Assembly (NCBI RefSeq): GCF_018130615.1
Contig: NZ_JAFCKB010000007.1
Location: 1-64,000, forward strand
Direction of reading: 5' to 3'
Length of the DNA stretch: 64,000 nucleotides
DNA from: Bradyrhizobium manausense
Lineage (GTDB): Bacteria > Pseudomonadota > Alphaproteobacteria > Rhizobiales > Xanthobacteraceae
Under the pieces are notes generated by a model. The model did not search any database. It saw only the letters and a program-made list of their open reading frames with translations, and had not been told where the DNA came from. Shown here piece by piece: positions 55,894 through 64,000 of this stretch (position 1 is its first letter; each line of letters starts with the position of its first letter). The position numbers and the translations under genes are program-made.

Positions 55894-57303
55894 ATGTTTC
55901 GCGGTGCAATGCGACGTTTCGCGAGAGATCGGCGGGCCAACGTCGCCATTATCTTCGCGCTCGTGATCGTTCCGACCATCTTTCTCCTGGGCATGGCGCT
56001 CGACTATACCCTTGCCTTGCGCAAGAAGTCGCAACTGGACGCCGCTGCGGACGCCGCGGCGGTCGCCGCCGTGAGGCCGGCGATGTTGACGCAGAGCGAC
56101 GACACCGTCGTCCAGGCAACCGCGGCGGCTGTCTTTGCAGCGAAGGCGAATCTTCCAGGCCTGTCGGCAGTGCCGACCCCGACGATCAATATCGTCGATT
56201 CCGGGCTCCAGCGGACGATCACGGTTTCCTATACCGCGCAATCCGTCAATAATTTCCCGGGCATTCTTGGCAAGCAGACCTGGCAGATTCAGGGAACGTC
56301 GACGGCGCGAGCCTCGAGCGCGCCCAACATGAACTTCTATCTGCTGATGGATGACTCGCCGTCGATGGGTATCGGCGCGACCACGACCGACATCAGCAAT
56401 CTCATCAAGTACACGGCCCCGGCGTACCAGTCAGCGGGAGCCTCGCAGAACTGCGGCTTTGCCTGTCATCAAACCAACATCGCGCACGACGGCGGGACCA
56501 AAGATAACCTCACGATCGCCCGCAACAACAATATCACCTTGCGGATCGATCTCGTGACGAGTGCCGTCAATCAGTTGCTCAACACATGGTCGAACTGCCC
56601 GCAGTCGGGCGTTTCGGGGGGCGTCATGCAGTGCATGGCGGCGTTGAACAACACCACCTACAAGGCGGCGCTCTACACGTTCGACCTCGGCTTGAATACA
56701 CTGGCGACCCTGACCACCCCGACCTCCGCCGGAGCCCAGGTTTCCAACATTTCGCTGATGTCGGTCGCCTATCAGAACTGCGTCGTTCCCACGACCAACT
56801 GTAAGACCGACAATGGAACGAATATTCTAGGCGCGCTCACGACCCTCAACGGGATCATGCCCGCCCCCGGGCTCGGGAGCAACACGTCGGGCGATACGCC
56901 GCAGGAAGTGGTGTTCCTGGTCACCGACGGCGTCGAGGACAAGATCTCCGCGACTTGCCCCAACGCGAGCTTCGCCTCCAACAGTCGATGCCAGCAGCCG
57001 ATGGACACGTCGATGTGCACGACCATCAAGAACCGGGGCATCAAGATCGCTGTGCTCTATACGGAGTATCTGCAACTGATCGCCAATGTTTCCACCGGCA
57101 TCCAGAAAACGGATTCCTGGTACATGAGCTGGATCGACAAGTACGACCAGCCTACGTCCTCAACCGGCACGATCGCGCAAAACCTTCAGGCGTGTGCCTC
57201 GCCCGGCTTCTATTCTCACGTTCAAACCGGCGGCGATATCTCCGCGGCCCTGACGGACCTGTTCATCAAGGTCGCGTCGAGCACAGCCAGCCTTTCGCAG
57301 TAG
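55894..57303 (+). CDS. tadG: TadG-like pilus protein with VWA domain
   Basis: A 469-residue protein starting MFRGAMRRFARDRRANVAIIFAL at 55894. The N-terminal pseudopilin-type segment (RRANVAIIFALVIVPTIFLLGMALDY) is followed by a putative Flp-pilus TadG domain with many Ala. A von Willebrand factor A domain begins at about 148 with the MIDAS-like MDDSPSMG (D-x-S-x-S). Cys pairs (CGFACHQ, CMAAL, CTTIKN) are present in the VWA part. It is probably an adhesive or stabilising minor component of the pilus. Confidence 0.85.
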   Translation: MFRGAMRRFARDRRANVAIIFALVIVPTIFLLGMALDYTLALRKKSQLDAAADAAAVAAVRPAMLTQSDDTVVQATAAAVFAAKANLPGLSAVPTPTINIVDSGLQRTITVSYTAQSVNNFPGILGKQTWQIQGTSTARASSAPNMNFYLLMDDSPSMGIGATTTDISNLIKYTAPAYQSAGASQNCGFACHQTNIAHDGGTKDNLTIARNNNITLRIDLVTSAVNQLLNTWSNCPQSGVSGGVMQCMAALNNTTYKAALYTFDLGLNTLATLTTPTSAGAQVSNISLMSVAYQNCVVPTTNCKTDNGTNILGALTTLNGIMPAPGLGSNTSGDTPQEVVFLVTDGVEDKISATCPNASFASNSRCQQPMDTSMCTTIKNRGIKIAVLYTEYLQLIANVSTGIQKTDSWYMSWIDKYDQPTSSTGTIAQNLQACASPGFYSHVQTGGDISAALTDLFIKVASSTASLSQ

Positions 57304-57312
57304 GACAGCCGC

Positions 57313-57873
57313 ATGACCGGAGTTGAGTCCGTAACAAAGAAGAGGCGCCGCAGTCGCTGCGCCGCTTTCCTTGGCGACAGCAAGGGTGCAACGGCCGTCG
57401 AATTCGCGCTCGTTGCCACGCCGTTCCTCGCCCTCATCGTCGCGCTGATTCAGACGTTCCTGGTTTTCTTTGCTCAGCAGCTGCTCGAGTCCGTGGTGCA
57501 TCAATCCGCCCGCCTCATCATGACGGGGCAGGTCCAGTCTGCGCAGATGACGCAGGCCGCATACAAGCAGAAGGTCTGCGATCAGATCGTGATCTTCTTC
57601 AGCTGCACGGGCATCATGGTCGACGTGCAGGTCGCCAACTCCTGGACGACGGCGAACACCAGCATGCCCACCCTGACGTTCGACAGCTCGGGGAACGTCA
57701 CGAATACTAACTGGCAATTCAATCCTGGAGATGCCGGCGACATCGTCGTTCTCCGCGTGACCTATGTCTGGCCCGTGATGCTCGGACCGCTCGGTTTCAA
57801 TCTCTCGAATCTGTCGAACGGCAACCGGCAGCTCATGGCGTCGGCCGCTTTCCAGAACGAGCCCGCATCCTAG
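57313..57873 (+). CDS. tadE: TadE-family pseudopilin
   Basis: A 186-residue protein, starting ten bases after tadG. A basic N-terminus (TKKRRRSRCAAF) precedes the processing motif DSKGATAVEFALVATPF with Gly-Ala cleavage and the conserved Glu, followed by a hydrophobic helix. It contains two Cys (KVCDQIVIFFSCTG). TadE/F pseudopilins are cleaved by CpaA and needed for Flp biogenesis. Confidence 0.9.
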   Translation: MTGVESVTKKRRRSRCAAFLGDSKGATAVEFALVATPFLALIVALIQTFLVFFAQQLLESVVHQSARLIMTGQVQSAQMTQAAYKQKVCDQIVIFFSCTGIMVDVQVANSWTTANTSMPTLTFDSSGNVTNTNWQFNPGDAGDIVVLRVTYVWPVMLGPLGFNLSNLSNGNRQLMASAAFQNEPAS

Positions 57874-57886
57874 AAGGAGTTGAGCT

Positions 57887-58549
57887 ATGATCGCCGGCCT
57901 GTCGTTTCGCCCGCGGCACCTGTGGACCGACGTTCGCGGCGTTGCAGCGACGGAGTTTGCCATCGTGGTCCCGTTCATGCTGGTGCTCTATATCGGCGGC
58001 GTCGAGCTTGGGAACGGGCTGGCCATGAACGTCAAGGTCAGTGCAACAGCCCACAGTGTTGCCGACATGATTTCGCAGAACACGCAGATCAGTACGTCCA
58101 GGATGGACAGTATCCTGTCGGCTTCCACCGCCATCATGGCTCCCTATCCCGTCACGGGTGCCGGTGGCGCGTCCCTGATGACGATCACGGTGTCCGGAGT
58201 CTCGACCGACGGTAACGGCAACGCGACGGTTCAATGGAGCCGGTCAACCAGTGCGACGGGAGCAAGACTGGTCGGTCAGGCGATGACACTGTCGTCGTTT
58301 ACCGCACCTGACCCGAAGAATCCGACCAATGCCAATATCTCGCTCGTTCTCAGCGAGGTTTCCTACGACTACACGCCCAACCTCGGTTACACGATCAGCG
58401 GCACCGTGAAGCTGACCGACAGCTATTATTTGTTTCCGCGCTGCTCGACGAACAGCCCGAGCAATTCGAGCTTTCCCTATTATGACGTGAAGTATCCGAC
58501 CACGACGACTTGCACCTGCATCCAGCACTTGCAGCAGAAGACCTGTTAG
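57887..58549 (+). CDS. TadF/TadE-like pseudopilin
   Basis: A 220-residue protein, second pseudopilin in tandem. It starts MIAGLSFRPRHLWTDVRGVAATEFAIVVPFMLVL with AAGGAG ahead. The VRGVAATEFAIVVPF segment is the TadE-type signal with Glu. The rest is Ser/Thr-rich and ends with clustered Cys (TTTCTCIQHLQQKTC). The Tad locus on plus ends here. Confidence 0.87.
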   Translation: MIAGLSFRPRHLWTDVRGVAATEFAIVVPFMLVLYIGGVELGNGLAMNVKVSATAHSVADMISQNTQISTSRMDSILSASTAIMAPYPVTGAGGASLMTITVSGVSTDGNGNATVQWSRSTSATGARLVGQAMTLSSFTAPDPKNPTNANISLVLSEVSYDYTPNLGYTISGTVKLTDSYYLFPRCSTNSPSNSSFPYYDVKYPTTTTCTCIQHLQQKTC

Positions 58550-58674
58550 TCCGCTCGATCGCGGCTACGCGTTGATCTTCCCTGATGATGTCGTGCGTCC
58601 ACGATAGATGATCGTGTCCGGAGGCCGGTTACGCCCCGTCGCGGCGACTGCGCGAGCAGCATTGATCCTCGACA

Positions 58675-58706
58675 CAAAAAAGGCCGCGCATTTTGCGCGG
58701 CCTTTT
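58675..58706. terminator. Bidirectional intrinsic terminator between tad and cspA
   Basis: GGCCGCGC-attttt-like loop-GCGCGGCC, an 8-bp perfect stem at 58682-58702, with AAAAAA on the left and TTTT on the right. It serves the convergent pseudopilin operon (plus) and cspA (minus). Confidence 0.88.
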
Positions 58707-58749
58707 CCGTTGGTCTGTCGCGCGATCCGGGCCTAAGAGCCCGGCAGGA

Positions 58750-58962
58750 TCAGCCTGCGTCGCGGAGGTTGTCGGCGGCCGACTTGCCGGACCGGCGGTC
58801 GGCGACGATCTCGTAGGAGACCTTCTGGCCTTCGCGCAGCGAGCCGAGGCCGGCGCGCTCGACGGCGCTGATGTGAACGAACACGTCCTTGCCGCCGTCG
58901 TCGGGCTGGATGAAGCCATAGCCCTTGGTCGCGTTAAACCACTTCACGGTTCCCATGCTCAC
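58750..58962 (-). CDS. cspA: Cold shock protein (CspA family)
   Basis: A 70-residue OB-fold protein with the RNA-binding motifs KGYGFIQ (13-19) and DVFVHIS (26-32) and a family-typical N-terminus [10 protein letters not shown]. The start is GTG at 58962, eight bases after AAGGGA; an ATG two codons later is possible. It binds single-stranded RNA and prevents secondary structure. The next gene on minus upstream is infA, 268 bases away, so it has its own leader. Confidence 0.95.
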   Translation of the reverse strand: MSMGTVKWFNATKGYGFIQPDDGGKDVFVHISAVERAGLGSLREGQKVSYEIVADRRSGKSAADNLRDAG

Positions 58963-59230
58963 GGGGGTAGTCCCTTCTCAGATACACAATGTAAGGGCCC
59001 GCTTGCGCAGGCCGGTTAGATCGAATTTTTGGAAGGGTCGTCAGCGTGTCTGAACCGGCTGTACCGGTGGATGCTAATATCGTCCGGCCGAAAATCGATG
59101 TGTTCATTTTATTGGAATTAAGGCACCAAAACAATCCTGGCGCGCACGATTTTTTGATCCGCCGTGATGCCCACGGCGGATCAGCACACAAATCAGCATT
59201 TTAGTGCCGCGCATACGCGCGGAAGAACCG
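58963..59230. other. Leader region of cspA with an 11-bp hairpin
   Basis: 268 bases between infA and cspA. At 59156-59182 is GATCCGCCGTG-atgcc-CACGGCGGATC, a perfect 11-bp inverted repeat, with TTTTTT on its plus-strand left side. It may end infA transcription or be a 5' structure of cspA mRNA. The region 59085-59150 is AT-rich, suitable for a promoter of cspA. Confidence 0.5.
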
Positions 59231-59518
59231 TTAACGGCGCCGGAACTGGCCGCCGCGCTGTCCAGGACGCGGAGGTCCGCCCACCCCACTCGGGCGTTCG
59301 TCCTTGTGACGGAAAATCAGCCGGCCCTTTTCCAGGTCGTAGGGCGACATTTCCACCGTCACGCGGTCACCCGCCAGCGTCTTGATGCGGTTCTTCTTCA
59401 TCTTGCCGGCGGTGTAGGCGACGATCTCGTGCCCGGCGTCGAGCTGCACGCGGTAGCGCGCGTCGGGGAGGATTTCGGTGACCAGTCCTTCGAACTGGAT
59501 CAGCTCTTCCTTAGCCAT
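59231..59518 (-). CDS. infA: Translation initiation factor IF-1
   Basis: A 95-residue protein with the IF-1 S1-like OB-fold: [55 protein letters not shown], typical of IF-1. It is longer than the usual 72 residues because of a basic, Gly/Pro-rich tail after [11 protein letters not shown] ([13 protein letters not shown]). It assists formation of the 30S initiation complex. It begins 23 bases after the stop of the DEAD-box helicase gene on the same strand. Confidence 0.96.
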   Translation of the reverse strand: MAKEELIQFEGLVTEILPDARYRVQLDAGHEIVAYTAGKMKKNRIKTLAGDRVTVEMSPYDLEKGRLIFRHKDERPSGVGGPPRPGQRGGQFRRR

Positions 59519-59541
59519 GAATTTCTCCAGGTCGTGGACGG

Positions 59542-61107
59542 CTAGTGCGAATGGGGTTTGCGGTTCGGGTGGCCGTTCGGCCGACTCTCACGGCGCAAAA
59601 AGGCCACGCCTTGTATCCCATCAGGCGCTCCGGCGCCATGCGCGGAACGCTGTTCCGAGCGATCGGCTGGCGAAGAATGCATCTTTCCACCGGAGCGGCG
59701 GCGGCGAGGCCCCTTTGAGCCGTTGCCGGCCCGTCCGTCGACATGCCTGCCGTCAGCGTGCCGCGCCTCGCCGTGCCGGCCCTCACCGGGCCGCCCGTCG
59801 CTCGGCTTGCCGGAACTGCGGTGGCGTCCGTCGGCGTGCCTTTCATCGCCACGCCGTCCGTCACCGTGCCGTGCGCCCTGCGGACGCTGGCCCGGGCGGC
59901 CGCCCGGCCGGCCCTGCCGTTGCTGCGGCGCCGGCGCCCCCGGATCGCGGCGGCCGGCATCGGTGCGCAGATCCTCGCGCGGCAGCGCCACGCGGATCAG
60001 CTTCTCGATGTCGCGGAGATAGCTGAGCTCCTCGCCGCCTGCGACCAGCGAGATCGCGGTGCCGTCGGCGCCGGCGCGCGCGGTGCGGCCGATGCGGTGC
60101 ACGTAGGTCTCGGGCACGTTGGGGAGGTCGAAATTGATGACGTGGGTGATGCCGTCGACATCAATGCCGCGGGCGGCGATGTCGGTGGCGACCAGGGTGC
60201 GAATCTCACCGGAGCGGAACTGCGCCAGCGTCCGCTCGCGATGGTTCTGCGACTTGTTGCCGTGGATGGCGCTGGCGGGGATGCCGGCCCGCTCGAGCGT
60301 CTTCACCACCTTGTCGGCGCCGTGCTTGGTGCGGGTGAAGACCAGGGCGCGGTTGATCGGCTCGTCCTTCAGGAGCTTGGTCAGGAAGGCTGGCTTGGAC
60401 GCGAAGTCGACCTGGATGATGCGCTGGTTGATGCGCTCGGCGGTCGAGGAGACCGGGGTCACCGCAACGCGGGCAGGGTCGCGCAGCATGGCATCGGCGA
60501 GCTCGGCGATGTCCTTCGGCATGGTGGCCGAGAAGAACAGCGTCTGCCGCTTGATCGGCAGCTTGGCGACGATTTTGCGGATGTCGTTGATGAAGCCCAT
60601 GTCGAGCATGCGATCGGCCTCGTCGAGCACGAGGAATTCGACGCTGCCAAGCTTCAGCCCGTTGCTCTGCACGAGGTCGAGCAGGCGGCCGGGGGTGGCG
60701 ACCAGCACATCGACGCCCTGCATCAGGGCGCGGACCTGGCGGCCCATCGGCACGCCACCGATGGCGAGCGTCGAGGACAGGCGGATGTGGCGGCCATAGG
60801 CGTTGAAGCTGTCGAGGATCTGTCCCGAAAGCTCGCGGGTTGGCGACAGTACCAGCACCCGGCAGGTCTTAGGCTGTGGCTTGATGCGGTTCTCGAGCAG
60901 GCGGTGCAGGATCGGCAGCGCGAAGGATGCGGTCTTGCCGGTGCCGGTCTGGGCGATGCCGACGACGTCGCGGCCGGTCAGCGCCGTGGGAATCGTCTGA
61001 GCCTGAATGGGGGTGGGGGTGACGTAATTCTCTTCGGCGAGAGCACGTGCGATGGGTTCGGCGAGGCCGAAGTCCTGAAACGAAGTCAAAAGATGGGTTC
61101 TTTCCAT
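59542..61107 (-). CDS. rhlE: DEAD-box RNA helicase (RhlE-like) with repetitive basic tail
   Basis: A 521-residue helicase starting [22 protein letters not shown]. Motifs are AQTGTGKT (I), PTRELSGQI (Ia), DEAD ([12 protein letters not shown]), SAT (III, FFSATMP), [12 protein letters not shown] (V) and [10 protein letters not shown] (VI). After about residue 375 follows a low-complexity Gly/Arg/Asp/His tail with repeats of the GRHxDGR type (for example [15 protein letters not shown]), probably an RNA-binding region. It forms an operon with infA. DEAD-box helicases with such tails act in cold-adapted RNA metabolism. Confidence 0.94.
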   Translation of the reverse strand: MERTHLLTSFQDFGLAEPIARALAEENYVTPTPIQAQTIPTALTGRDVVGIAQTGTGKTASFALPILHRLLENRIKPQPKTCRVLVLSPTRELSGQILDSFNAYGRHIRLSSTLAIGGVPMGRQVRALMQGVDVLVATPGRLLDLVQSNGLKLGSVEFLVLDEADRMLDMGFINDIRKIVAKLPIKRQTLFFSATMPKDIAELADAMLRDPARVAVTPVSSTAERINQRIIQVDFASKPAFLTKLLKDEPINRALVFTRTKHGADKVVKTLERAGIPASAIHGNKSQNHRERTLAQFRSGEIRTLVATDIAARGIDVDGITHVINFDLPNVPETYVHRIGRTARAGADGTAISLVAGGEELSYLRDIEKLIRVALPREDLRTDAGRRDPGAPAPQQRQGRPGGRPGQRPQGARHGDGRRGDERHADGRHRSSGKPSDGRPGEGRHGEARHADGRHVDGRAGNGSKGPRRRRSGGKMHSSPADRSEQRSAHGAGAPDGIQGVAFLRRESRPNGHPNRKPHSH

Positions 61108-61612
61108 GTCAAATGCGGACGGCCGACGCAGGCAGCGTGGCGCGCGCACAAGGGTGTCGAGAAGACACCTGCGTGTTTGGGGTGTCGGATGGCTTGGGTG
61201 ATATGGGGCAAGCCAGAGGCCCGTACGGGCTTAAGAACACGCGGCTCGCAACGACCGCTCGATTCGCAAGCGATCTCCCCCGTCATATGGAACATTGACG
61301 GGGCGCTTTCAAGGCAGGTGTTCACCGGGTGTCGATTGCGGTGCAAAAATAGTTATGCCGGAATTTTAGCCAGAGGCAATATTTTGCTCAAAAAATGAAC
61401 TGTCTGCCGCATAAGCATACATTTTATCCGCCTAAGTTTTAAGCAGAGAAGCTGTGGCCAAACTTTGATTGCAGCGAAATTACCTAGATCGACCAATCAC
61501 TTGGCAGGTGCCTAGGCCATGGCATGGTTCTTGCGATTCCGTTAATCGCAGGCGGCCGTGGGGCCGTTTCGCAGCGTCTTTTTCACGTCTGCGTCAGGGA
61601 GATGATACATCC
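61108..61612. other. Divergent promoter region between rhlE and urtA
   Basis: About 505 bases without a convincing gene. The right side holds a sigma-54-type promoter for urtA (61520-61534). The middle (about 61345-61445) is AT-rich. The left part should serve as leader of rhlE; its length fits cold-regulated leaders, but I see no specific structure. Confidence 0.5.
61520..61534 (+). promoter_or_regulatory. Sigma-54 (RpoN) promoter for the urt operon
   Basis: TGGCATG-gttc-TTGC matches the -24/-12 consensus TGGCACG-N4-TTGC at 10 of 11 fixed positions, with correct spacing and lying 79 bases before the urtA ATG. An RpoN promoter fits nitrogen-controlled (NtrC) expression of urea uptake. I could not recognise an NtrC binding site upstream. 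Confidence 0.7.
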
Positions 61613-62935
61613 ATGCCTACCAAATCCATTCACGATATAGCGGCGTCATTTAGCCGCCGCGGCGTGCTCGCCGCGTCCGCCGGACTGATGCTCGGTCTGG
61701 CGTCCATTTCCGGCGCGAAGGCCGCGGACGACACCATCAAGGTCGGCGTCCTGCACTCCCTCTCCGGCACCATGGCCATCAGCGAAACCACGCTGAAGGA
61801 CACCATCCTCTTCCTGATCGACGAGCAGAACAAGAAGGGCGGCGTGCTCGGCAAGAAGCTCGAGGCCGTCGTCGTCGATCCCGCCTCGAACTGGCCGCTG
61901 TTCGCCGAGAAGGCGCGCGAGCTGATCACCAAGGACAAGGTCTCGGTCGTGTTCGGCTGCTGGACTTCGGTGTCGCGCAAGTCGGTGCTCCCGGTGTTCA
62001 AGGAGCTCAACAACATCCTGTTCTATCCCGTGCAGTACGAGGGTGAGGAGTCCGAGCGCAACGTGTTCTACACCGGTGCTGCGCCGAACCAGCAGGCGAT
62101 CCCCGCCGTCGACTACCTTATGAAGGAAGAGAAGGTGAAGCGCTGGGTGCTCGCGGGCACCGACTACGTCTATCCGCGCACCACCAACAAGATCCTGGAA
62201 GCTTACCTGAAGTCCAAGGGTGTCGCCCAGGAAGACATCATGATCAACTACACGCCGTTCGGTCACTCCGACTGGCAGACGATCGTGGCCGACATCAAGA
62301 AGTTCGGCTCGGCCGGCAAGAAGACCGCGGTGGTCTCGACCATCAACGGCGACGCCAACGTCCCCTTCTACAAGGAGCTCGGCAACCAGGGCATCAAGGC
62401 GAAGGACATCCCGGTGGTCGCGTTCTCGGTGGGTGAGGAAGAGCTCGCCGGCATCGATACCAAGCCGCTGGTCGGCCATCTCGCCGCCTGGAACTACTTC
62501 GAGTCGATCAAGACCCCGGCGAACGAGAAGTTCATCAAGGACTGGCAGGCCTTCACCAAGAACCCGAAGCGCACGACCAACGACCCGATGGAAGCCCACG
62601 TGATCGGCTTCAACATGTGGATCAAGGCCGTCGAGAAGGTGAAGTCGACCGATCCGGACAAGGTGATCGATGCGCTTCCCGGCATCGAGGCGCCGAACCT
62701 GACCGGTGGCGTGTCGAAGATGCTGCCGAACCACCACATCACCAAGCCGGTGTTCATCGGCGAGATCAAGGGCAACGGCCAGTTCGACGTGGTCTGGAAG
62801 ACCCCCGGTCTCGTGGCGGGCGACGCCTGGTCGAAGGAGCTCGACGGCTCCAAGGACCTGATTGGCGACTGGGTCGGCAAGAAGTGCGGCAACTTCAACA
62901 CCAAGACCAACAAGTGCCTCGGCTCCGGCTCTTGA
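61613..62935 (+). CDS. urtA: Urea ABC transporter substrate-binding protein
   Basis: A 440-residue periplasmic binding protein. The start at 61613 (MPTKSIHDIAASFSRRGVLAASAGLMLG) gives a Tat-type signal (SFSRRGVLA); the longer frame from 61469 crosses the promoter. The mature protein has IKVGVLHSLSGTMAISETTLKD, VVFGCWTSVSRKSVLPVFKELNN and FYPVQYEGEE, which are distinctive for UrtA/FmdD-type receptors for urea and short amides. It delivers urea to UrtBCDE. A hairpin follows the gene. Confidence 0.94.
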   Translation: MPTKSIHDIAASFSRRGVLAASAGLMLGLASISGAKAADDTIKVGVLHSLSGTMAISETTLKDTILFLIDEQNKKGGVLGKKLEAVVVDPASNWPLFAEKARELITKDKVSVVFGCWTSVSRKSVLPVFKELNNILFYPVQYEGEESERNVFYTGAAPNQQAIPAVDYLMKEEKVKRWVLAGTDYVYPRTTNKILEAYLKSKGVAQEDIMINYTPFGHSDWQTIVADIKKFGSAGKKTAVVSTINGDANVPFYKELGNQGIKAKDIPVVAFSVGEEELAGIDTKPLVGHLAAWNYFESIKTPANEKFIKDWQAFTKNPKRTTNDPMEAHVIGFNMWIKAVEKVKSTDPDKVIDALPGIEAPNLTGGVSKMLPNHHITKPVFIGEIKGNGQFDVVWKTPGLVAGDAWSKELDGSKDLIGDWVGKKCGNFNTKTNKCLGSGS

Positions 62936-62962
62936 TCCGGATCTGACATTCGACTGCACGAC

Positions 62963-62994
62963 GGGAGAAGACGGCTATTCCGCCGTCTTCTCCC
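62963..62994 (+). terminator. Hairpin between urtA and urtB (partial terminator or stabiliser)
   Basis: GGGAGAAGACGGC-tattcc-GCCGTCTTCTCCC, a 13-bp perfect stem located 28 bases after the urtA stop and 24 bases before urtB, without a T-run. It may protect the urtA portion of mRNA, giving excess binding protein over permease. Confidence 0.6.
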
Positions 62995-63017
62995 CACTTC
63001 TGCCGGGGTGATCCACA

Positions 63018-64000
63018 GTGCCAACCAATCTATCCGCTCGTCTCTGCACGCTCGTCCTCTCGCTAGTCTTAATCGCGTTCGCGCTGCCGGCCTTCGCCGG
63101 TCCGTTTGAGGATGCGGTCGCCAAATTCGCCAACGACGATTATTCCGACACGGAAGAAGCGATCGGTGCGGTCGCCAGCAGCGGCAACAAGCTCGCTTTC
63201 CCGATCATCAATGCGCTCCAGGACGGCCGCCTGATGGCCGACCCGGACAGCAAGAAGGTTTACGTCACCGGCACCGACGGCAAGTCGATCGACGCCGCGA
63301 CCGGCGAGGCCGTCGCCAGCGTGCCTGACAGTGCCAGCGCCGTCCGGCTCAACAACCGCCTGCGCCGCAGTGTCGACGCTGCGCTCGGCAGCCTGACGCT
63401 GCAGTCGCCGGATCTCGGCGCGCGGCTCCAGGCCGCTCAATCCGTTTTCAAGTCGCATGAAGAGACGGCGCTCGACCCGGTCGAAAGCGCGCTCGCCAAG
63501 GAAACTAACCGATCGGCCAAGACTGCGCTCGGTGAAGCGCGCGCGGCGATCCTGCTGTTCAAGTCTGACGCCACGGAAGTGCAGAAGCTCGAGGCCGTCG
63601 CCACCATCAAGGCGCGCGGCGACCAGGAAGCGCTGGCGCTGCTGTCCGACATCGGCACCGACCAGCCGGCCTCCGTCGCGAAGGCTGCGACGAGCGCGAT
63701 CGGCTCGATCCAGAATTCGCTGGCGGTCTGGTCCACGGTGCAGAACGCCTGGTACGGCCTGTCGCTCGGCTCGGTGCTGCTGCTCGCCGCGATCGGGCTC
63801 GCCATCACCTTCGGCGTGATGGGCGTCATCAACATGGCCCACGGCGAGATGGTGATGATCGGTGCCTACACCACCTTCGTGGTGCAGGAGGTGATCCGCA
63901 CCCGCTATCCCGCTCTGTTCGACTATTCGCTGCTGATCGCCGTGCCGCTCGCCTTCCTCGTCGCCGGCGCCATCGGCGTGTTGATCGAGCGCAGCATCAT
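63018..64000 (+). CDS. urtB: Urea ABC transporter permease UrtB (partial, cut by the window edge)
   Basis: An open frame from GTG at 63018, with GGGGTGAT shortly upstream, to the end of the window (327 codons so far). It has an N-terminal signal (LVLSLVLIAFALPAFAGPF). An extra periplasmic domain of about 200 residues follows (FEDAVAKFANDDYSDTEEAI region), as is common in UrtB. The permease core then begins with GSVLLLAAIGLAITFGVMGVINMAHGEMVMIGAY, the LivH-like signature. It continues beyond 64000. Confidence 0.92.
   Translation, partial: MPTNLSARLCTLVLSLVLIAFALPAFAGPFEDAVAKFANDDYSDTEEAIGAVASSGNKLAFPIINALQDGRLMADPDSKKVYVTGTDGKSIDAATGEAVASVPDSASAVRLNNRLRRSVDAALGSLTLQSPDLGARLQAAQSVFKSHEETALDPVESALAKETNRSAKTALGEARAAILLFKSDATEVQKLEAVATIKARGDQEALALLSDIGTDQPASVAKAATSAIGSIQNSLAVWSTVQNAWYGLSLGSVLLLAAIGLAITFGVMGVINMAHGEMVMIGAYTTFVVQEVIRTRYPALFDYSLLIAVPLAFLVAGAIGVLIERSI

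Noticed and set aside
59743-61398. Plus-strand open frame of about 551 codons over rhlE
   Set aside because: Antisense to a helicase with all motifs, and no ribosome binding site or recognisable domain.

Overview
The window looks like a piece of an alphaproteobacterial chromosome, most likely a slow-growing rhizobium of the Bradyrhizobium / Rhodopseudomonas group. The evidence is the high GC content with strong GC3 bias, which also opens long antisense reading frames. Further support comes from a membrane-anchored cytochrome c of the CycM type, a dicarboxylate beta-oxidation (pim) gene order known from Rhodopseudomonas palustris, a Flp/Tad pilus locus and many GC-rich intergenic palindromes. 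I saw no tRNA, rRNA, CRISPR array, transposase or prophage genes.

Layout. 1-9993: start of a branched-chain-type ABC ATPase, an IclR-type regulator, and a divergent pim-type operon for dicarboxylic/fatty acid beta-oxidation: fused hydratase/dehydrogenase, CoA ligase, thiolase, two acyl-CoA dehydrogenases and a short-chain dehydrogenase. 9997-14560: an MBOAT/SGNH O-acylation pair, then glycerol kinase and a coupled GNAT protein. 14736-18458: a three-gene operon of a small unknown protein, a DyP-type peroxidase and a membrane-anchored di-haem cytochrome c. 18874-22355: a BBP7-like outer membrane protein, a threonine/serine dehydratase facing an ArsR regulator, and a GST. 22613-27397: metF-metH. 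27794-31326: a luciferase-like monooxygenase, kdsB-pheA, and cycM.

31539-41836: a Yej-type peptide ABC transporter with two tandem substrate-binding proteins, two permeases and a fused ATPase. A 65-codon gene encoding a peptide with a double-glycine-type leader follows directly. Facing it are an NlpC/P60 hydrolase and a leucyl aminopeptidase. This is the most attractive candidate for something undescribed, because Yej transporters and M17 aminopeptidases are known partners in uptake and processing of peptide antibiotics. 42037-44022: a small membrane protein and a metallophosphoesterase with an unassigned C-terminal half.

44094-58549: a complete Flp/Tad pilus locus. tadD is on plus; tadC, tadB, tadA, tadZ/cpaE, cpaD, cpaC, cpaB, cpaA and flp are on minus; a free-standing CpaC-type N-terminal domain, a VWA-containing TadG and two TadE/F pseudopilins are on plus. 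A fatty-acid-hydroxylase-type membrane enzyme is inserted in the locus. 58750-61107: cold-associated translation genes cspA, infA and a DEAD-box helicase with a repetitive tail. 61613-64000: urea ABC transporter genes urtA and the start of urtB, behind a good sigma-54 promoter match.

All functions are read from sequence features and family knowledge; no database search was run. Start codons were re-chosen from ribosome binding sites and N-terminal signals where the longest frame looked over-extended.
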